A stretch of DNA of 64,000 nucleotides from assembly GCF_002906575.1 (NCBI RefSeq), contig NZ_CP026310.1, positions 62,001 to 126,000 of the forward strand, in the 5' to 3' direction. This document shows, piece by piece, positions 8,163 through 17,953 of the stretch; the first letter of the stretch is position 1; each line of letters begins with the position of its first letter. This stretch comes from Salinigranum rubrum (GTDB taxonomy: Archaea > Halobacteriota > Halobacteria > Halobacteriales > Haloferacaceae). Made by a program: the position numbers and the translations under genes. The notes beneath the pieces are model-generated. The model made no database searches, was not told the origin of the DNA, and saw only the letters and a list, made by a program, of their open reading frames with translations.

Positions 8163-10424
8163 CTAGCCGCGCCGGTACGCGAGCAACGCCGCGCCGAAAA
8201 GCGCGACGAGTGCCACGACACTACCGAACCCAGGCATTGAGGTAGATGTCGTCTGCGTCGGCGTACTGGGCTCAGGAGTCTCTGTCGGCGTACTGGGCTC
8301 AGCCGTTTCTGTTGGCGTGCTAGGCTCAGGCGTCTCCGTCGGTGTCTCCGTCACGGGCGTCTCCGACGGCGTGTTGAGCACATTGACTAACTCGAACTCA
8401 ACCGTGGCCGAAGTCTCATCGTCGGTCGCTCGCAGTGTGTACGTCCCGGTTTCGACGTCAGACAGGTCGAGTGACGCTGACCACTCGTTAGCCGTTCCGT
8501 TGACCTCCGTGTCTGTCGAGGTGACTACGTTGTCATTCGCATCTAAGACTTCGATGAAGACGACAGTTTCGTCTTCGCGGTTTGAGGTGCCCGAGACGGT
8601 AACCTCTCCTTGAGCGACCTGTCCGTCAGTGGTGAAGTCCTCGACTGAGAGCTGCGGGTTCTCTGCCTGGAGCGTCAGCTCGATTACTTGGTCATCCACG
8701 CCTGCGCCTGTGTACGCTTCTTTGATGATCGCGACAGCTTGCTGTGGTACTTCATCGCCGGTGATTTCACCGCCGACGTTCGCATTGTCGGCATTCTCCG
8801 CGGCATAGGTTCCGTCTCGGCCTTCACCCACGACGATGAACGTATGCGTGCCACGGTCATCGATGCCGTCGAATTCCTCGCTGAACTCTTCATCGTCGAC
8901 GTCGGCTGAAACGAATTGGACGTTCCCGCGCGGCCCAACCTTGTAGATTCGGATATTGTTACCCTGTCCGAGCGCCGTGCCCGACACGGTGACGCCATCA
9001 CCAACGTTGGCAGCAATTTGCTGACTCGACAGCTGTGCGGTTAGATCACCCTCAACCGACCGCACGTCGAAGGCTGCCTCAGTTTCGAGATCGCCGAACT
9101 CGTTGTCCGTGAGTGTCTCGGGGAACTGGTCGTTGGAATTAAGCGCTTCTTCGTTAACGATTGCGAGACGGTAGCTGTTGGGGATGTGGAGTGGGCTTGA
9201 CGCGGTCAGTTCGAGAACAAATCTTCCGTCGGTGTCGATGTCGACGGGATTCTCGTCACCTTCGAGACGCTCCCAATCATCGTCGATGCGGGCATAGGCT
9301 GCAACCTCGTCGGATTCGATAGCCGTGCCTTCGACGGTGAAGTCCTCACTGACCCGGACGACGTCCGGTGCGGACGTGATGTTGATCGACTGTTCCTCAA
9401 CTGAGAGTTCGGTGCTATCCTCGGCAGTAGTGTTGATATCTGTTCCTGGTGCTAGTTCCACGTCGATAGTGTCGGTGTCGAGGTGTGTGGTCTGGATGCG
9501 AGCCGAAGCCTCGCCGTCGTCACCGAGCGCGAGTGCGGCAGCAACCCATTCCGTGCCCTCGTCATCGGTCGCGTTGGTTACACCGGGCGGATTCTCAACG
9601 TCACCGGTCTGTGGGAAGACGTCGTTCGGGTCACTGTAACTGTCCAGCAGGGCGCTCCGCTCAATACGGATGTGAACCGTCTCACCAGGGTTGCCGGTTG
9701 CAGTGGCGACTACCGAGTCACCCTGTGTGGCTGTCGTTTGGCCCAACGTGAGGGTATTCTCCTGATCAGTGATGGTGAACGTAACGGAACGTGTGGTCCC
9801 GTCAAGGTCATCTTCACCTTCAACCGTCAGTGTGTATTCGCCTGAATCGAGGTCGGTGAGACCGGTGAGGGTGGCAACGTCATCAGAGGTTTCCAATTCA
9901 AGATCGGTACCGAGCTGATCTTGAATCTCGAAACCATCCTCGTCTTCGACCGTAATCGTGACGTTTTCGTACTGTGCGAAGTTCCACTCAGCGGTCACGT
10001 TCAGCGTGTCCTGGTCGTTTGTAACGGTGCTATTGGTCACGTCAGCACCGTTCGGGATTTCCAACGTGACATCCGAGATTTCGGGTTCTTGAACGCTGAC
10101 GAGGAGCTGGCCGTCGGACTGATTGGAGTAGCCACCCTGTTCGAAGCCGTTGGATGTCGTTACATCGGCACTCTCGAGATTATTGACGCTTGCGAGTCCT
10201 CCGTCTGCCTCGCCAGCAACACCGATGAAGCTGGTTGTGAGGCCGGGGACCTCAGAGAGATTGACGTCTTCATCTCCAAGGTATACTGTTGTGGGTGCCG
10301 TGTTTCCGGCGAAGTTGTTTTGCGCACTGGCTGTACCGGCGAACGTGATGGTTCCTCCGAAAATGGAGGTCACCATCAGCGCTGTAAGTACGATCGCGCG
10401 TAACTTGTCGTTGGGACCGATCAT
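8163..10424 (-). CDS. S-layer-like surface glycoprotein A, PGF-CTERM anchored
   Basis: This 753-residue secreted protein has a haloarchaeal surface-glycoprotein signal (LRAIVLTALMVTSIFGGTI ending SAQ), serial beta-sandwich-type repeats rich in Asp/Glu, many N-x-S/T sequons (NVTITVED, NITSAP, NGTAN), a Thr/Pro/Glu stalk of repeated PSTPTETPE units and a C-terminal MPGFG motif plus one membrane helix ending in YRRG. PGF-CTERM proteins are cut and lipid-linked by archaeosortase A. Blocks such as EVAAYARIDDDWE and GTSNRED are shared with genes B and C in this window. It faces the glycan cluster from one side, divergent to gene B on the other. Predicted to assemble in or under the S-layer. Confidence 0.85.
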   Translation of the reverse strand: MIGPNDKLRAIVLTALMVTSIFGGTITFAGTASAQNNFAGNTAPTTVYLGDEDVNLSEVPGLTTSFIGVAGEADGGLASVNNLESADVTTSNGFEQGGYSNQSDGQLLVSVQEPEISDVTLEIPNGADVTNSTVTNDQDTLNVTAEWNFAQYENVTITVEDEDGFEIQDQLGTDLELETSDDVATLTGLTDLDSGEYTLTVEGEDDLDGTTRSVTFTITDQENTLTLGQTTATQGDSVVATATGNPGETVHIRIERSALLDSYSDPNDVFPQTGDVENPPGVTNATDDEGTEWVAAALALGDDGEASARIQTTHLDTDTIDVELAPGTDINTTAEDSTELSVEEQSINITSAPDVVRVSEDFTVEGTAIESDEVAAYARIDDDWERLEGDENPVDIDTDGRFVLELTASSPLHIPNSYRLAIVNEEALNSNDQFPETLTDNEFGDLETEAAFDVRSVEGDLTAQLSSQQIAANVGDGVTVSGTALGQGNNIRIYKVGPRGNVQFVSADVDDEEFSEEFDGIDDRGTHTFIVVGEGRDGTYAAENADNANVGGEITGDEVPQQAVAIIKEAYTGAGVDDQVIELTLQAENPQLSVEDFTTDGQVAQGEVTVSGTSNREDETVVFIEVLDANDNVVTSTDTEVNGTANEWSASLDLSDVETGTYTLRATDDETSATVEFELVNVLNTPSETPVTETPTETPEPSTPTETAEPSTPTETPEPSTPTQTTSTSMPGFGSVVALVALFGAALLAYRRG

Positions 10425-10552
10425 GATTGTGTGGAGTGCGAGTTAACAACGCACCTTTCGTCCACTCGTCGAACGCGGTACAGTGGAGGTACTCAGCTAC
10501 GCTGTAATGGGAAGGGACCCGCCAAGATTTGAACGGGTCTTACATATATGCC
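10425..10552 (-). promoter_or_regulatory. Promoter and leader of S-layer-like gene A
   Basis: On the minus strand CATATATG (about 10541-10550) is a plausible TATA box about 120 bases before the ATG, implying a leader of about 95 bases. The leader holds GAAAGGTGCGTTGTTAACT (10459-10441), which matches the leaders of genes B (35128-35145) and C (37668-37684) in GAAAGG..CGTTGT. The transcription start is inferred. Confidence 0.5.
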
Positions 10553-10678
10553 TTGTGCGGTCAGAGATTTTATGATACCGTTGGTACTGAGAGCTTCTCT
10601 CATAGAGTCCGTAAACCGGTCCTCACACGGTCTCTAATCACAACAACCCTTCCGGGTGCAGCGGTGAGCACGTATTGC

Positions 10679-11140
10679 TCACGAACACTCTCGGAGATGA
10701 CGGACGAATCGACGAGCGCTCACTTCCTCACCACAATCCGGGCACTTACGAAGCGGATCCTTGCCAGCGTCTTCAGGGGCCTGTTGATGCGACTTGATCC
10801 CATGTTCCGCCGCGCACTGCTTCCACGCCTTTACCCACTCTTCGTCGTAATCCGCTGCGATACGGCGCGTGATAGAGCTCTGTGATAACTCCGTGAGCCA
10901 CTCAGCATTCGCTGCAACCCAGGTTTCGACAACTACAACGGGGTTATGACTCGGTAAATATACCACTGGGGCTGCTTTCGCCGACCCGAACAAGCCACGT
11001 CGAGGCGAAAATACCCTGACTGTGGGGTCACGAGTAACAACCCAGTCCTCTACAGGCACTTCCGGTCGCGGTGTCGGTCCGTGTTCTTCCAGATAGGCCT
11101 TGAGCTTGTCTCCCCCTGACTGTTCTTCCGACGAACCCAT
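10679..11140 (-). CDS. Hypothetical protein with C-terminal C2HC zinc finger
   Basis: From the ATG at 11140 (MGSSEEQSGGDKLKAYLEEH) the protein has 153 residues. Its middle contains VVYLPSHNPVVVVETWVAAN and an Arg/Trp-rich helix, and it ends in CPDCGEEVSARRFVRHLREC, a C-x2-C-x12-H-x3-C finger. An upstream in-frame extension to 11245 would overlap the 3' end of the preceding gene. The gene follows the HTH/LAGLIDADG-like gene on the same strand and may be co-transcribed. DNA or RNA binding is likely from the finger, but no target is known. Confidence 0.6.
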   Translation of the reverse strand: MGSSEEQSGGDKLKAYLEEHGPTPRPEVPVEDWVVTRDPTVRVFSPRRGLFGSAKAAPVVYLPSHNPVVVVETWVAANAEWLTELSQSSITRRIAADYDEEWVKAWKQCAAEHGIKSHQQAPEDAGKDPLRKCPDCGEEVSARRFVRHLRECS

Positions 11141-11226
11141 ATTCGAACATGCACCTTTGAGTGAATAAATCCCCTCTCCGGAGTCTATTTTCGTCCTTTG
11201 ACGAACCGCGATAAGCAATCCACCTA

Positions 11227-12081
11227 CTACTTTTTGACGTCCCACTCTACAGAACCGGAAAGTGCTTCGGCGGTTGCCTTTCTAAGGAAAACCCCGTTCT
11301 CTCGAACTTTCGCTGATTCACCCGTCACAGTCTCAATAAGCACCGCAAGCGACTGTAAGTACGTTTGGGATCGTTCTTCTCGGATGTCGATTGTCCCTTT
11401 CTCACTCACCGACCCGCGGAGCGCAACGTACAATTCGACGAACTCTCGTTGGCATTCAGGATGGTTTGAGAGATGTTCAGGAATCGTAAACTCTGCTTCC
11501 GTCTTCCGACCTTTCGGAACTCCAAGTACGTAGAGAGCCCTCCCCAGCAGGAGATTATGTTCTGCTGGTTCGATCATCGTGGCCCGCTGTGGGTCGTTCT
11601 CGCTCACCAATTTCGTCTTCCCACAGAGGACTTCAAATGCTGTTTCGATGCTATTGCGGGTCGCATCGTCCAAATCGTCATCAATTGTGATCCGTACCTC
11701 AAACGACTGCGAAAGTGTTCCGCCACTGAGAATTCCTGCGATGATGAGATTGAACGCTCGCCCGATTTCGGAGTTCCATGAAGCGTCGAACCAGCCCAGC
11801 GCGTCCGCCGTTTCGATCTGCCTCACTACTGTCTGTTTACGTCCGTTGTACCATCGTTTCACCCGGTTTGGAGGCAAGCCGAAGGTGGTTGCTGCATCGG
11901 TCCAGGTTGCTTCCGGGTTTCGATCAGCGTACTCTACGACCAGTAAATACTGGTCAACGGCCTCCCATCCACTCTCGAACCCCTGTGGTGAATAGGTGTT
12001 CGCGAGCGCCTGCGGGGAGAGGACGGAATCAGTCATTACGCCGGAACTGTACGTGGAGGATGAAATGGCTACGGATTCCAT
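11227..12081 (-). CDS. HTH plus LAGLIDADG-like domain protein
   Basis: The 284-residue protein has an N-terminal helix-turn-helix (ATWTDAATTFGLPPNRVKRW, then YNGRK) followed by two halves that resemble degenerate LAGLIDADG modules: FNLIIAGILSGGTLSQSFEV leading into a beta strand, and later FVELYVALRGSVSEKGTIDI. LAGLIDADG folds with an added HTH occur in WhiA-type regulators and homing-endonuclease descendants. The usual acidic catalytic residues are absent (SGG instead of DGD), so a regulatory rather than nuclease role is inferred. The start could also be ATG 12036. The same-strand C2HC finger gene follows. Family assignment is by eye and moderate. Confidence 0.5.
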   Translation of the reverse strand: MESVAISSSTYSSGVMTDSVLSPQALANTYSPQGFESGWEAVDQYLLVVEYADRNPEATWTDAATTFGLPPNRVKRWYNGRKQTVVRQIETADALGWFDASWNSEIGRAFNLIIAGILSGGTLSQSFEVRITIDDDLDDATRNSIETAFEVLCGKTKLVSENDPQRATMIEPAEHNLLLGRALYVLGVPKGRKTEAEFTIPEHLSNHPECQREFVELYVALRGSVSEKGTIDIREERSQTYLQSLAVLIETVTGESAKVRENGVFLRKATAEALSGSVEWDVKK

Positions 12082-12258
12082 TGTTAATCATAACCGGTCG
12101 GGATTCACAACACCGGGAGATACTGGCTGATTCGGCGTACTTGTAATTTTGAGATTTCACTCACGCCTCTCGCTCTCAGACCTGAACCAGCGATCACTCG
12201 ATCTGTGTGGGGTGTCCAACGAAACTCCGATTACCAACCAACGAGATTGGGTAGTTTG

Positions 12259-12684
12259 ATGGGCTCAAAACGACTGGTGGTTCCATTGTGTTCTAAGCCG
12301 CTTCGGTGGCTTATTGTAGCTGCTGTAGTAATTACCATCTTGATCTTTTCAGTGGTGACTCCTCCGGTAAATATGCAATCTCCAGGCCAATCAGACAAAG
12401 TGCTTCACTTTCTCGCGTACTTTGGCCTCGCTGGAACACTCGCGTACGCAACAATTGAATTTCAGGCACGTCCCCGACTCAGGACACTTGTCGTTTTTGG
12501 CGGCGCATTCGGTGTCGGGCTAGGGATTGAAATTCTTCAAGGAACTCTTTCGTACCGATTCTTCACCATCGGCGATATAGTGGCAAACAGTCTGGGTGCG
12601 GGTTTGATGCTTTTGTGGTTACCACTCGAACAGTACATAGAATACATTCCTCTGAGAGATTACGTCTCTGTAACAGAGGGATGA
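12259..12684 (+). CDS. VanZ-like membrane protein
   Basis: The product has about 141 residues from ATG 12259 and four membrane helices. It shows VanZ-family signatures: DKVLHFLAYFGLAGTLAY after the first loop, GIEILQG in helix three and FFTIGDIVANSLGAG before the last helix. The family is widespread near polysaccharide loci in haloarchaea; its molecular role is unproven. It opens the glycan cluster. Confidence 0.75.
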   Translation: MGSKRLVVPLCSKPLRWLIVAAVVITILIFSVVTPPVNMQSPGQSDKVLHFLAYFGLAGTLAYATIEFQARPRLRTLVVFGGAFGVGLGIEILQGTLSYRFFTIGDIVANSLGAGLMLLWLPLEQYIEYIPLRDYVSVTEG

Positions 12685-12874
12685 TTTTAAATTAAGATTC
12701 AGTTGGTATCCGGTGTGATGTTATCAGTCAACAGAGAACCATCATTGAGAATAACAATTCAATCTAGCTCTTTTATCGGCTTATCGTAACAATCGATATT
12801 GTTTATGAATATCTACTGCTTACTAACAGTCACAACCATGGCATTCTTTACAATGTCGTCCACTGCTCTGATAC

Positions 12875-13291
12875 ATGTCTGAGTTGGGGACGCGGGTGCG
12901 TATTGCTGCACACAAGTCGGCCGTCGGAGCACTACTCTCCAGCGTGAGTGAGAGTCGATTCGTCTCACTGATACAAGATTCGAGTGTTCAACTTGGACAC
13001 ATCATTCGACGCTCGTACCTCTATCGGTGGCTAGCAACAGAGCCTGGGCGCGAGGTCGTTGTCATCGACCTTTACGAGACATGGACCGCCGGGCCTATGC
13101 TTAGACTGACTAATCAAATTGTTAACCGCCTTACTCCCTACTGGAGGCGATCAGCACTTAGCCGTGGTCTCAAGCGAGTAATGACTGGGGTGGAACAGGC
13201 GGCCGAGACGCGAGCCGGTCAGTTAATCACGCGAGTACTTTTTCCACCCTCGGATTCTGGGACTCCCGATAAGGAACACCGCTCAGAGTGA
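12875..13291 (+). CDS. Conserved hypothetical protein of glycan cluster
   Basis: This is a 138-residue soluble basic protein (MSELGTRVRIAAHKSAVGAL) with a central VVVIDLYETWTAGPMLRL, an Arg-rich stretch (YWRRSALSRGLKRV) and an acidic tail. I recall similar small proteins upstream of haloarchaeal exopolysaccharide genes, but no function is established. Possibly a cytoplasmic accessory or regulatory factor of the cluster. Confidence 0.5.
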   Translation: MSELGTRVRIAAHKSAVGALLSSVSESRFVSLIQDSSVQLGHIIRRSYLYRWLATEPGREVVVIDLYETWTAGPMLRLTNQIVNRLTPYWRRSALSRGLKRVMTGVEQAAETRAGQLITRVLFPPSDSGTPDKEHRSE

Positions 13292-13499
13292 CTCATTTAT
13301 TTTTATAACGTGGACCGGAGTGATTTTTGACAGATTAGACAGATGAGGCTGTTTAGCTGAATATCTAACCGTATCAACCAATTTCCCCCACTTGATTTAC
13401 ACCCGTCATGAGCCGAACAGGCAGTAACTCTGTTCCGGAACGGTTTTGCGTGTTCCACAATTGGGTCTGCGTAACGTTCACTATGTTGGGTGGTGGCTG

Positions 13500-14600
13500 A
13501 TGGAGATACTTGATGAGGATGGCAATCTACTTGGAGTCGTCAACATTGTTGACGCATTCGTAATTATATTCATTCTTGCGGTCATCATAGGCGGCGTTAC
13601 ACTCGTGTTTGGTGAGGATAACGCTGATGAGGAGCCAACTCTTGGGACGACTCACGTTACGCTTGATTTTGGCACTCAACCGGCATTCATCGCCTCGGAA
13701 ATCAATACTGGAGATACCTACTCTGCAGGCGGAAACAGCCAGCTCACGCTGACTGATGTTTACTTTGCGTCACAGGGTAACGGTACCCGTATTATCGCTC
13801 GTGCAGCACTACAGGCCCCTGTAAGTGGTGACAGCATTTCGTATAGCGATGCACCCCCACGGCTTGGCCGAACGCTCGAGGTCACGACCGACCGATATCA
13901 AGTGAGTGGACAGATCCAGTCAGTTGGGCAGAATGAGTCCCTTGTACGCGAGGATTCAGCTGTGGTGCTGGAGAGTGTAATGGGAACTGCGGAGGCTCGT
14001 GAGGTGACGGCGGGAGATCAAGTGCGACTCGGTGGACGAACTGTCGCAACTATTGAGAACGTAAATAAATTTGCTACACAAGACCCCGATCAAACGCGTC
14101 TCGTGGTCGGGGTGTCCTTGCAGACCCTCGCATTGAATGGGCAACAACAATTCGGGACGACCCCGATTCAGCAGGGCACAGCAATTATGCTTGACACCGG
14201 CGAGTACACCTTCTCGGGCCCAATTCAGCGTGTAGGGACTTCGCAACCACTTGAATCAGTTACCACTCGAACAGTAAAAGTTCAGATGAGCGATATTCGG
14301 GAAGAACGGGCCAGTGCAATTCAGCCAGGGATGACTGAGCAGAACGGTGACTTGACTACTGCACGGGTGACTGACGTGGAAATAAGACCTTCACCCATGA
14401 TCTTGACCGCGGACAACGGGTCGGTGAACGTCGCCGAGCATCCTGTCAACCGAGATGTGGTGATTACTATGGAGCTACGAATGCAGGAGACGAGAAACGG
14501 TGTTAGATTCAAGGGCCAGTCGTTACGTCAGGGCAGTACCGTCGTTTTCGACCTCGGGACGATTAGTATCGAAGCATCCGTTGTCAATGTTAGTGCCTAG
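13500..14600 (+). CDS. DUF4330 family membrane-anchored protein
   Basis: The ATG at 13500 gives 366 residues. The N-terminus MEILDEDGNLLGVVNIVDAF followed by one membrane helix (VIIFILAVIIGGVTLVFG) is the DUF4330 signature (GKxNxxD before the helix). The remainder is extracytoplasmic and built of repeated beta units (VSGQIQSVGQ, FSGPIQRVGT, and SVTTRTVKVQMSDI), suggesting three related modules. DUF4330 genes cluster with polysaccharide export genes in bacteria and archaea, so a role in glycan assembly or secretion is inferred. Confidence 0.7.
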   Translation: MEILDEDGNLLGVVNIVDAFVIIFILAVIIGGVTLVFGEDNADEEPTLGTTHVTLDFGTQPAFIASEINTGDTYSAGGNSQLTLTDVYFASQGNGTRIIARAALQAPVSGDSISYSDAPPRLGRTLEVTTDRYQVSGQIQSVGQNESLVREDSAVVLESVMGTAEAREVTAGDQVRLGGRTVATIENVNKFATQDPDQTRLVVGVSLQTLALNGQQQFGTTPIQQGTAIMLDTGEYTFSGPIQRVGTSQPLESVTTRTVKVQMSDIREERASAIQPGMTEQNGDLTTARVTDVEIRPSPMILTADNGSVNVAEHPVNRDVVITMELRMQETRNGVRFKGQSLRQGSTVVFDLGTISIEASVVNVSA

Positions 14601-14777
14601 CTGGGAAGCGGTATCCGTCCGATACGGTATGGGCAGTGGGAGGTCAGTTTACAACCAAAGCTGGACATTGAATTCACTCCACTACCGTGTAGGAACTAAT
14701 CACACGGGTTTGTTTGAGCCCATACAGTCGCTTGATTATTACTCTCCAAAAATGAGATGGTGTGAGGCAAATCAACC

Positions 14778-15584
14778 GTGAGCAATCTCTCTGTACTACT
14801 TCCAGTAGCTGCCACAAGTGATACAGATGGGTTACGGCGAGCTCATCGAAGTGTTACTGAACAAACCTCGCCTCCCGACGAGATCGTCTTAGTAACGAAT
14901 CAGCCGCTCACAGATGATGTTGAGACTGCGATTAACAATATAGTTGCCATGAACTCAAATAGTCGCCACGAACACATTCCTGGTGCCCGGGGATTAGGTG
15001 GTGTACTTGAATCTGGTCTCGAAAAGTGCTCCAAACCATTTGTTGCACGAATGGACGCTGATGATATAGCGAAACCCGAGCGATTTGCTGATCAGCTTGT
15101 CGTCCTCAGAGAAACAGGAGCTGATATTGTTGGGTCTCACCTTGCGGAATTTCGTGACGACCCTGAGCGGCCAGAGCGGATACGTAAGGTGCCAGTGACA
15201 CATGATGAAATTGCTGGGTGGATGCCGTGGCGGTGTCCAATGAACCATCCCACAGTGATGTTTGATCGCGAAGCCGTTCTTGACGTGGGAGGGTATCGTA
15301 CTTTTCCGATGATGGAGGACTGGGATTTGTGGGCCCGATGTCTCGCTGCTGGACTTCGATTCCGAAACTTGGATCGGGTGTTAGTCCACGCAAAGATCTG
15401 TGGTCTCAACGACCGTAGAGGCGGTTTAGACTATGTGCGTGCTGAGGTCCGGATGGCACAGGAACTTCGAAAACTGGGTATTTCATCTCGACGTGATATG
15501 ATACGACATCTCAGTCTTCGCGGTCCACCGCGGCTGTTACCACCGAAACTCCGTGAGAGAGTCTATCAGAGGTTCGCCCGGTGA
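14778..15584 (+). CDS. Family 2 glycosyltransferase
   Basis: The 268-residue GT-A protein starts at GTG 14778. LSVLLPVAATSDTDGLRRAH is the nucleotide-binding start and VARMDADDIAKPERF the DxD-type metal/sugar-nucleotide site (DADD). The acceptor region contains MNHPTVMFDREAVLDVGGY and a typical MEDWDLWARCLAAG. It has no membrane helix, so it is cytosolic or peripheral, adding one sugar to the lipid-linked glycan. Sugar and acceptor are unknown. Followed by a convergent sulfatase-like gene. Confidence 0.85.
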   Translation: MSNLSVLLPVAATSDTDGLRRAHRSVTEQTSPPDEIVLVTNQPLTDDVETAINNIVAMNSNSRHEHIPGARGLGGVLESGLEKCSKPFVARMDADDIAKPERFADQLVVLRETGADIVGSHLAEFRDDPERPERIRKVPVTHDEIAGWMPWRCPMNHPTVMFDREAVLDVGGYRTFPMMEDWDLWARCLAAGLRFRNLDRVLVHAKICGLNDRRGGLDYVRAEVRMAQELRKLGISSRRDMIRHLSLRGPPRLLPPKLRERVYQRFAR

Positions 15585-15673
15585 TGGTTATGTTCTCCTA
15601 ACCGGTTCCAGATCCGTTATTTAAGACGGAGTTTCCCAACCGGAGCAGTGTTCGACCGACCGAAAATTTGAAA

Positions 15674-16594
15674 TCACATCTTATATCCGAGTGTCTTGAG
15701 ACGCTCATCAACCTCGTAAGCGTGTAACGTATCTCTTGCGCGATGAGGCTGTTCGGCGATTATCTCCTTCCGTATCCCGCTCGTATGTATGTGCCATGGG
15801 ACGTTGGTTAGAATCTCGCTCCAGATTCCGGCTGGATGACCATATTCACGGATAGGGATGTACTCATGACGCTCTCCAAGCATTTCGCCATGATCGGCAG
15901 TTACTGCCGTCTTTCCCTGTAAGTCTGGAAGGAGGTTTTCGACGGCTTTGAGGACATGGTCGACGTTTTCACTGTACGCTTCCATTACCAGGTCCCGTGT
16001 GGATGCAGGTTCGTTTTGGACGACTTCCCGAAGGGAGGAAGAGTTGGTTTGGAAGTATTTCTTCCCCGTTGGCCCTACGAACGGATGGTGTGGTTGGATA
16101 TAGTGGACAATTAGTCGCTTATTGGGGTATTTTTCGTTAGCCTGCCTCGCCACGTTCGTAATGGTATCTGCCAATACAATATTATGTTCCGGGTCAGAAT
16201 ACTTTCGCTCAGGACTACTCAGCAGGTCAATGAGATCGTGTACTTCTGCGTTAATTTCGTCTTTTAACTTGAGAAACCAACTATTCGCAGTTACGTACAC
16301 CGTGTCGTGAAGTTGACGATCCCGGAAGTTGTATTCGATGAATTCAGGTGTGCAGGAACCGAGTGTAGTCCGCGAATAGAGCTCTCCGGGGAGTTCAGAC
16401 TGCCGCTCAAAGAAGTCATATCGACAGGCATCAAGAATAAGAAGATTATCCCAATCCTTTTCAAAAATCGATTGGCCATCGGGATTACTGCCGTGGCGTC
16501 CGAATGATGAGTGTAGTAGTTGGTTAAGCTCACGGAGAACAAGCTCTGGTTCCTTTGTCGCTCGCTTTAGACCTGATAGATTGTAAGCATCCAT
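15674..16594 (-). CDS. Sulfatase-like alkaline-phosphatase-superfamily protein
   Basis: The 306-residue protein has the metal-binding start LLILDACRYDFFERQ, a probable nucleophile region RTTLGSCTPEF, IVHYIQPHHPFVGP and the conserved TADHGEMLGERHEYIP, then HPAGIWSEILTNVPW. It lacks the C/S-x-P-x-R motif of formylglycine sulfatases, so a hydrolase or transferase on phosphate or sulfate esters of surface glycans is more likely than a classical sulfatase. Homologues are frequent in haloarchaeal exopolysaccharide loci. Soluble, with no signal peptide. Confidence 0.7.
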   Translation of the reverse strand: MDAYNLSGLKRATKEPELVLRELNQLLHSSFGRHGSNPDGQSIFEKDWDNLLILDACRYDFFERQSELPGELYSRTTLGSCTPEFIEYNFRDRQLHDTVYVTANSWFLKLKDEINAEVHDLIDLLSSPERKYSDPEHNIVLADTITNVARQANEKYPNKRLIVHYIQPHHPFVGPTGKKYFQTNSSSLREVVQNEPASTRDLVMEAYSENVDHVLKAVENLLPDLQGKTAVTADHGEMLGERHEYIPIREYGHPAGIWSEILTNVPWHIHTSGIRKEIIAEQPHRARDTLHAYEVDERLKTLGYKM

Positions 16595-16858
16595 GAGTAA
16601 TAGATCTTTAATCTTGAGTTCGAGTGGTTAATTCGTTGTGAAGCATGGTATATAACCTTAAAAATGATTTTTCTAACAGATCTGAATATACGTGATTGAT
16701 GTTGAATTGAAATGGCCTGTTGAGAGTTCTTTGCGGACAATACATCACTTCACCAAGGTTCCGATGCTGCTCAGTATAATGTTTTCGTTCGAATAATTTC
16801 GTTTGTAATGCCCATGAATCATAATGCTTAATCAATTTCGCGGTGTCATGAGGTGATA

Positions 16859-17949
16859 ATGGATGTTGACGTTTCGTTGTTCGTGCAGACTCTTGAGATC
16901 GGGGGGCTCAACGAGTTGTGGTGAATCTGGCTAATGGATTTGCGTCAGCGGGTTATACAACGGACCTAGTGCTCGTGACAAAGTCTGGTGAACTTCTTTC
17001 GGAAGTGAGTGAAACGGTCCGGACTGTTGACTTAGGAGCGAGTAGAACGGCTACGAGTATTCCACAGCTCCGTCAGTATCTCCGAAATGTATCACCGTCA
17101 ACGATGATTTCGGCGATGACCCACACAAACGTCGCTGCTTTGATTGCAAACGGCCTCGCTGGTGGCTCTACCAATATGATTGTTACCGAGCACGGTGACT
17201 TCGTCAAACGGTACAAGTACATGACTGAAGGTAGGAAGGAACGGTTTGTGGCCGCTATCGCGGGACTTCTCTACCCTAGAGCCGACTGTGTAGTAGCGAA
17301 CTCACAAACGGTGAAAAACGGGATTGTAAACAATACAAGGGTGTCCGAGAGCTCTGTCTACGTGATTCCAAATCCGGTCGTCACAGACGATTTGAAACGG
17401 CAAAAGGAACTACCGGTAGACGAATGGTTTGAACAACTTGACGAACCGATTATAATCAGCGTGGGTCGTCTTGTCCCGAAGAAGGATTACCCGACACTAC
17501 TCCAGGCGTTCAGGCAACTCCGCGAAAATACGGCGGCAACACTGGTAATCATCGGTGACGGACGGTCACGACCCGATTTAGAAGCGCTTGCTGATGAGCT
17601 AGGTATCAATGATTACGTCGTGTTCGCCGGTGAGTTGCAAAACCCCTTCCCATACATGTCACAATCTTCTGTATTTGCGCTGCCCTCAGCAACTGAGGCT
17701 TTCGGGAACGTCATTGTTGAAGCGATGGCGTGTGGCTGTCCCGTTGTCGCCACGCGAAGTTCAACCGGTCCTGTCAAAATACTAAACAACGGTGAATACG
17801 GTCGGCTAACGCCTGTCGGTGACGCAAACGCTATGGCTGAAGCCCTCCGAGCTGAGTTAGCTGCACCCACTTCGAAATCGGCCTTACAAGCGCGTGCGAT
17901 GGATTTCTCTATTGATGCCGTTCTCCCTCTGTTTGAGAAACTCATTTGA
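16859..17949 (+). pseudogene. Family 4 glycosyltransferase, frameshifted at a six-G run
   Basis: The ATG at 16859 reads VSLFVQTLEIGG, then leaves frame at the G run 16901-16906 and stops within eight codons. Adding one G gives GGAQRVVVNLANGFA, the exact N-terminal donor-fold motif of GT4 enzymes, and joins the 343-codon remainder from 16918. That part holds PIIISVGRLVPKKDYPTLL, VIIGDGRSRPDLE, FALPSATEAFGNVIVEAMAC and the E-x7-E pattern. The corrected protein of about 363 residues is normal length. Either a base is missing in the assembly or the gene is off by slippage at the run. Likely job: retaining sugar transfer in the cytosol. Confidence 0.85.
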
Positions 17950-17953
17950 AACG

